Shown here: piece by piece, positions 61,235 to 64,000 of the stretch
How positions within the stretch are numbered: position 1 is the first letter of the stretch
Layout: each line of letters begins with the position of its first letter
NCBI RefSeq assembly: GCF_004358205.1
Contig: NZ_SMYO01000018.1
Location: 1-64,000, forward strand
DNA: 64,000 nucleotides
Source: Bacillus salipaludis
GTDB lineage: Bacteria > Bacillota > Bacilli > Bacillales_B > DSM-18226
Direction of reading: 5' to 3'
Translations under genes and position numbers: made by a program
Notes under the pieces: generated by a model
Seen by the model: the letters and a program-made list of their open reading frames with translations, nothing else
The model's database searches: none
What the model was told of the DNA's origin: nothing

Positions 61235-62233
61235 CTATTTCATTAACTGATCTCCGTCAGCTGCATGAGGCGGTCTTTCCAACCACGCATGCTTAATTTG
61301 GAGATTTAAACCGTCCTCTGCGTAGAGTCCAATTTCTCCTTGTAATCGAACATAATCAGCAGCAATGTCACGTCTTGGACTAGCAGAAAGTGCAGTTCCG
61401 TAGTTTCCCATACCAGCAGCTGTCATCATGGAAGTTTGATACAACATTAATTTATCGGAAAAAGGAGACTCCGTTATATCCTGAACTTGTGCATCCCAGG
61501 TTACAGGTGCAGGAAGGTCATTTTTATGTAAGTATTTAGTTAAAACTTCAATTTGTTTCTTTGCAATTTCTTTACCCCGTCTGAAATATTCTCGGACATC
61601 CTTAGACTTTGCAACTTGAGCAAATCCAGTGATCACTGCTGAACCCATATTGTTTGTTTGAATATTAGAGTAGAGGTGAGTAATCTCTGCTGCAGTCAGC
61701 GGTCTTTGTTCACCCCACCACCCCGCTAAGAAATGTTGTTTTTCAACCATGTCCACTTCTTGAAGATAGGGAATATAGGGAGACCTAACTTCTATTCCCT
61801 TGGAAAGAAGGACGTTCGTTGTATCATTAAATAATTCCATTGTAGAAGAGATACAAGACATAAAGTGTTCCCGAATATCATTGCGAAAGGTATGCGGCAA
61901 AATGGCACCGTATGTAACTAAAGCCCCTTTAATCATATTTTTAGTATAGAATAAAAAGAACTCATCAGAAAAAAGCCTTGGAGAATCCACATTAACATCG
62001 TTTTCAGTAAACCCAAGAGGGATAGCATGACCTTCTCCTTTAAATATTTTTGTAACAACTTGTACATGCTGTTGGGCCAAATCCAAAGCATGCTCTAGTA
62101 CTTTTTTGATTTCCGCATCTTCGACTTTAGCTAAATAATACTTATAAACACATACAAACATAGAATCCGCTATATAATTTGCCCATAGAGCACCCACTTC
62201 AGATGAAGTTAAACGAATATGATGAGTTTCCAT
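61235..62233 (-). CDS. DUF3231 family protein, copy 2
   Basis: A 332-residue protein with the same two-unit layout as the one at 31142: LTSSEVGALWANYIADSMFV at the start and LTAAEITHLYSNIQTNNMGS in the middle, with FTENDVNVDSPRLFSDEFFL and SPFSDKLMLYQTSMMTAAG. The two copies share many positions but are clearly diverged. TGGAGGTATT precedes the ATG. A spore-related role is inferred from the family's distribution. It is monocistronic. Confidence 0.82.
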   Translation of the reverse strand: METHHIRLTSSEVGALWANYIADSMFVCVYKYYLAKVEDAEIKKVLEHALDLAQQHVQVVTKIFKGEGHAIPLGFTENDVNVDSPRLFSDEFFLFYTKNMIKGALVTYGAILPHTFRNDIREHFMSCISSTMELFNDTTNVLLSKGIEVRSPYIPYLQEVDMVEKQHFLAGWWGEQRPLTAAEITHLYSNIQTNNMGSAVITGFAQVAKSKDVREYFRRGKEIAKKQIEVLTKYLHKNDLPAPVTWDAQVQDITESPFSDKLMLYQTSMMTAAGMGNYGTALSASPRRDIAADYVRLQGEIGLYAEDGLNLQIKHAWLERPPHAADGDQLMK

Positions 62234-62574
62234 AAAAATACCTCCAGTTTTATAACTGCTGATATTATCCCCCTGTAAAAAATACTTTTAAAAATTTTTC
62301 CCGTTTTTTTCAATCAAAGTTAGAAAATCTTTGCCCATTTGGAGTTTTTTAATTTAAAATGAATGATCCTATAAATGTTTATCAATCTTTAATAAACTAA
62401 ACTGCTGCCCCTTTAGTTAAACAACTATAATGATAATCTACTGTCAAAACTCCTGTTGTTCTTATCGCCTCGGTATTTTTTCACTCATAAATTGCCTTTG
62501 CTCCCGATGAATAAAGGCTATTTTTGATGAGTTTCTTGTATCATTAAAGTAATAAAGTTCAAGATTTTAAACCT

Positions 62575-62616
62575 AAAAAAGCCGATTCCCTAAATATTTA
62601 AGGAATCGGTATTTTT
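62575..62616. terminator. Bidirectional intrinsic terminator
   Basis: CCGATTCC (62582-62589) / GGAATCGG (62602-62609) with aaaaaag and tattttt flanks, similar to 11793. 62394-62430 also has a dispersed-repeat fragment (aaactgctgcccctttagtt). Confidence 0.7.
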
Positions 62617-62710
62617 GGAATTGTTTTATTACATAATCGCGCCCTTCAATTGAATAAGAACGGACTATATTTTATTGACATCATGGTCAACAAAGATCTG
62701 CAGACGAACG

Positions 62711-63265
62711 CTAAGTTTCCATGTTTGTAATTTTGCCGAAAAGTAATGCATCATAATACTTATTCTCTATAAAATAGTGGTCCTTTAATCTTCCTTCTAA
62801 CTCATATCTATTCTTTTCAAGTATCCGTGCAGAGCCAATATTGGCATGAACTACCATGGCATAGAGTTTATGAAGATTAAGGGATTTAAATGCAAAATCA
62901 CTCATCAATGCAACCATCTCTGTGCCATATCCCTTACCCCAATATTGTTTATGTAACACATAACCAATTTCAGCTTTGTTGGCTTCTTTGTCAAAATTGA
63001 AAATCATGGCTGTCCCTATTATTGCTTGTGTTAATTTTTCAACAATGGAGGAATATAAATGAGTACCTACCGACTCACGGTTTAACATTACTTCAATGTG
63101 CTGATGAGATTCCTCTAAAGTATTCATCAAATTCCAGCCAATAAATCGTGAAACTTCTTGATCTGATGCAAAATGATGTATCTCTTGAACATCCTCTACC
63201 CTAAGGGCTTTGAAATAGATTTTTTCACCCTCCAATGAATGAAATAAATCAGCCTGTTTCTCCAT
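62711..63265 (-). CDS. GNAT acetyltransferase (RimJ/RimL-like)
   Basis: About 184 residues (start ATG 63265, after TTAAAGGAGGTTAAA; the longer ATG at 63328 is unsupported). The acetyl-CoA binding signature is EIGYVLHKQYWGKGYGTEMV, with FKSLNLHKLYAMVVHANIGS and ARILEKNRYELEGRL following, the RimJ/SpeG-like pattern. It acetylates an amine on a protein, antibiotic or small molecule; the target is undetermined. It is monocistronic. Confidence 0.87.
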   Translation of the reverse strand: MEKQADLFHSLEGEKIYFKALRVEDVQEIHHFASDQEVSRFIGWNLMNTLEESHQHIEVMLNRESVGTHLYSSIVEKLTQAIIGTAMIFNFDKEANKAEIGYVLHKQYWGKGYGTEMVALMSDFAFKSLNLHKLYAMVVHANIGSARILEKNRYELEGRLKDHYFIENKYYDALLFGKITNMET

Positions 63266-63568
63266 TTTAACCTCCTTTAACCTCGTTTTATTAATGAACC
63301 TCTCCGATGGTAGCAAAAATGTCCCCAATTAAGGTTAATATCAATGCACTCCTCTTAGTACATCTTTTCAAATAATTTTCCTTATATATGTTTCAACTAT
63401 TTCCTGGGAATCTGACCCTATAAAGCAAAAGTGGTCACATATTTATTCCCTATAAGTGCCCGATTGAGGAAGATCGCTTCAAATACCTTATTGAAGAAAC
63501 GCACCTGATAGTTTAAGAAGAAATCTTTAAAGGCGGAAATCTAATTCATTTAAAGTCCAATTCAATAT

Positions 63569-64000
63569 TCACCTGATTTTCTCCGCCAACTCTAAAATAA
63601 TTCCCTCTGGACCACGAACGTAGCATAACTTATAACTATCTTCATATTGCTGTATCTCACTAAAGATTTCCGTGCCCTTCTTTTTCAATTTTGCAACAAT
63701 AGCTTCAATATCTTCAACAGCAAAACAAATATGTCGGATACCCAGCGTATTTGCAAATGGTTGCTGAAAATCCTTTTCATCTGACGGCGTATAAAATTTA
63801 ACTAGCTCTATCCATGCCTGACCATCTGGCATTCCCAATCCTACACATGCCGTTTTAACATCATTAAGCCCAACTATTCTGTCCAACAGTTCTCCATCCA
63901 ATTCCCATTCCGCTTGCACTTCAAGTCCTAAATCAAGAAAAAACGCTTTAGCCTCTGAAAGATCATTTACGTTTATGCTCACATGATCTATTCTATTGAC
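63569..64000 (-). CDS. VOC family protein (glyoxalase / bleomycin resistance type), 5' end cut
   Basis: The frame is open to the window edge. It reads VNRIDHVSINVNDLSEAKAF then LDLGLEVQAEWEL and, in the second half, LGIRHICFAVEDIEAIVAKL with the metal-ligand-type Glu in GPEGIILELAEKIR. Paired beta-alpha-beta-beta-beta units of the VOC fold are evident, with His in DHVSI and RHICF. At least 143 residues are inside the window; little is missing, since DHVSI is near the usual N-terminus. Family members include lyases, dioxygenases and binding proteins; activity is not predictable. Confidence 0.85.
   Translation of the reverse strand, partial: VNRIDHVSINVNDLSEAKAFFLDLGLEVQAEWELDGELLDRIVGLNDVKTACVGLGMPDGQAWIELVKFYTPSDEKDFQQPFANTLGIRHICFAVEDIEAIVAKLKKKGTEIFSEIQQYEDSYKLCYVRGPEGIILELAEKIR

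Noticed and set aside
1..64000. tRNA, rRNA or CRISPR array
   Set aside because: No cloverleaf, ribosomal or regularly spaced repeat pattern was recognised. The repeats seen are dispersed and irregular.

Overview
The window looks like chromosomal DNA of a low-GC, endospore-forming Bacillaceae bacterium (Bacillus, Neobacillus or Peribacillus type). The evidence is AAGGAGG-type ribosome binding sites, sigma-A promoters, frequent TTG and GTG starts, a GerAB-type germinant receptor subunit, YjcZ-type sporulation peptides, two DUF3231 proteins, a T-box leader and several dispersed Bacillaceae repeats. The species cannot be named from this sequence alone. I saw no rRNA, tRNA or CRISPR array.

Layout. 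1-800: mobile debris (a probable group II intron 5' end, a broken serine resolvase, a possible transposon end) beside an MFS transporter. 2.6-6 kb: TudS-like DUF523 protein, a small membrane protein, and a WYL regulator divergent from a GyrI-like two-gene operon. 6.3-13.4 kb: a DAO-type flavoprotein, a stay-green protein, a large secreted GH25 lysozyme with InlB and Fn3 repeats, two small unknowns and a class V aminotransferase. 13.6-16.2 kb: PadR regulator and a MacB/FtsX-type ABC exporter with a clear operator-promoter. 16.5-21.2 kb: isochorismatase-like hydrolase, an extra FtsW/RodA-type protein, small ORFs and an esterase. 21.9-25.6 kb: a compact four-gene operon (acyl-CoA-dehydrogenase-like flavoprotein, leaderless binding-protein-fold protein, core MetE-like protein, cysteine-free-active-site OsmC-like protein), the best candidate here for an undescribed pathway. 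25.7-33.4 kb: TerC-type exporter, TatA with a Tat-exported phosphoesterase, nitroreductase/ABM pair with a divergent TetR regulator, DUF3231, and KdgT.

34-39.5 kb: a complete urate-to-ureidoglycine route (OHCU decarboxylase, urate oxidase, HIU hydrolase, allantoinase, allantoate amidohydrolase) on the minus strand, divergent from guanine deaminase: a purine nitrogen-scavenging locus. 39.8-44.2 kb: CBS protein, MFS/LysR divergent pair, orphan GerAB protein. 44.3-54.7 kb: an accessory-looking stretch with small or low-complexity proteins, HpaB-type hydroxylase, PaiB, C39 peptidase, two YjcZ peptides, cupredoxin and a DUF1906-LysM protein. 55-64 kb: isochorismatase, FMN reductase, LtrA, a PPOX-type flavoprotein behind a T-box leader, a PadR gene with two half-size permeases, second DUF3231, GNAT acetyltransferase and a VOC protein cut by the window edge.

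The intergenic spaces are rich in repeats: a ~46-bp palindrome ending in CCTCATTTA/TAAATGAGG, a ~100-bp degenerate repeat ending in GCACCCGTTAGTTTAAGTAC, a ~150-bp composite hairpin repeat, the GC-rich Bacillaceae repeat (two copies, one with a 65-bp insert) and others. Many genes end in clear intrinsic terminators.
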